Positions 13,563 through 13,648 of a DNA stretch of 13,648 bases are shown here, one piece after another. The translations under genes were made by a program, and so were the position numbers. This DNA is from Chloroflexota bacterium. Its GTDB lineage: Bacteria; Chloroflexota; Anaerolineae; 4572-78. The notes below the pieces were generated by a model, which ran no database searches, was not told the origin of the DNA, and saw nothing but the letters and a program-made list of their open reading frames with translations. Each line of letters begins with the position of its first letter. The first letter of the stretch is position 1. The stretch covers positions 1 through 13,648 of the forward strand of contig JAJRUC010000148.1 of NCBI GenBank assembly GCA_024278015.1, written 5' to 3'.

Positions 13563-13625
13563 CCGCTTCGCGTCCCCCGCTGTCGGGGGAGGAGCTAATT
13601 CCCCCCGCTTGAGGGCGCGAAGCGG
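13563..13625. repeat. Nested inverted repeat
   Basis: Outer arms CCGCTTCGCG (13563-13572) and CGCGAAGCGG (13616-13625) are perfect inverse copies. They enclose an inner 7-bp hairpin TCCCCCG / CGGGGGA with loop CTGT (13573-13579 with 13584-13590). The C/G-rich style resembles dispersed intergenic repeats. No T-run follows, so it is not a classical terminator. The rest of 13512-13648 shows no gene. Confidence 0.65.
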
Positions 13626-13648
13626 TTTCTTCATCAGGGACTGAGGGG

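Noticed and set aside
1..13648. CRISPR arrays, tRNA or rRNA genes
   Set aside because: No regularly spaced long repeats, cloverleaf-like segments or rRNA-like stretches were seen.

Overview
The window looks like a contig from an uncultured bacterium, most likely a member of the Chloroflexota (Anaerolineae-like). This is an inference from protein style and gene mix: a TTG/GTG-tolerant start set, divergent nucleotide-sugar enzymes and orphan ExeA-type ATPases. No rRNA or other marker gene is present. Base composition is roughly balanced and the gene density is high.

Left part (about 250-4870, all on the minus strand): an envelope polysaccharide operon. In transcription order it encodes an ABC-2 polysaccharide export permease, a Wzz/GumC-type chain-length protein, an NAD-dependent nucleotide-sugar epimerase/dehydratase, and a lipoprotein with a clan GH-A glycosidase-like domain. 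These genes overlap or lie within a few bases of each other. The permease's ATPase partner is not in the window. The left edge holds the last 57 codons of a possible convergent gene.

Centre (about 4930-9260): a compact plasmid-type replication and partition module. A 480-aa putative initiator (N-terminal helix-turn-helix-like region, C-terminal domain resembling DnaA domain I) is followed by parA and parB, and a rho-independent terminator closes the unit. Inside the initiator gene lie about ten GTAAA-core repeats in both orientations, next to an 85-bp stretch of about 81% A+T. This is a lambda-O-like layout of iterons and unwinding element within the initiator gene. Upstream of the gene, a good minus-strand promoter (9196-9224) would make a leader of about 230 nt. 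An opposing plus-strand promoter (8955-8984) and a rho-independent terminator (9097-9130) delimit a candidate antisense RNA of about 140 nt complementary to that leader, which resembles classical countertranscript copy-number control. A perfect 16-bp palindrome occurs once in parB and once in the epimerase gene.

Right part (about 9230-13650, all on the plus strand): a promoter drives an ExeA/TniB-like AAA ATPase and an overlapping small ribbon-helix-helix-like protein. Then follow ordinary metabolic genes: a metallo-beta-lactamase-fold hydrolase, a ketopantoate reductase-family protein and a PlsY-like glycerol-3-phosphate acyltransferase with several altered motif residues. The last 265 bases have no gene but hold heptanucleotide repeats and a nested inverted repeat.

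A plasmid-like replicon flanked by envelope and lipid genes suggests an integrated plasmid or a secondary replicon (chromid). The sequence alone cannot decide between them.
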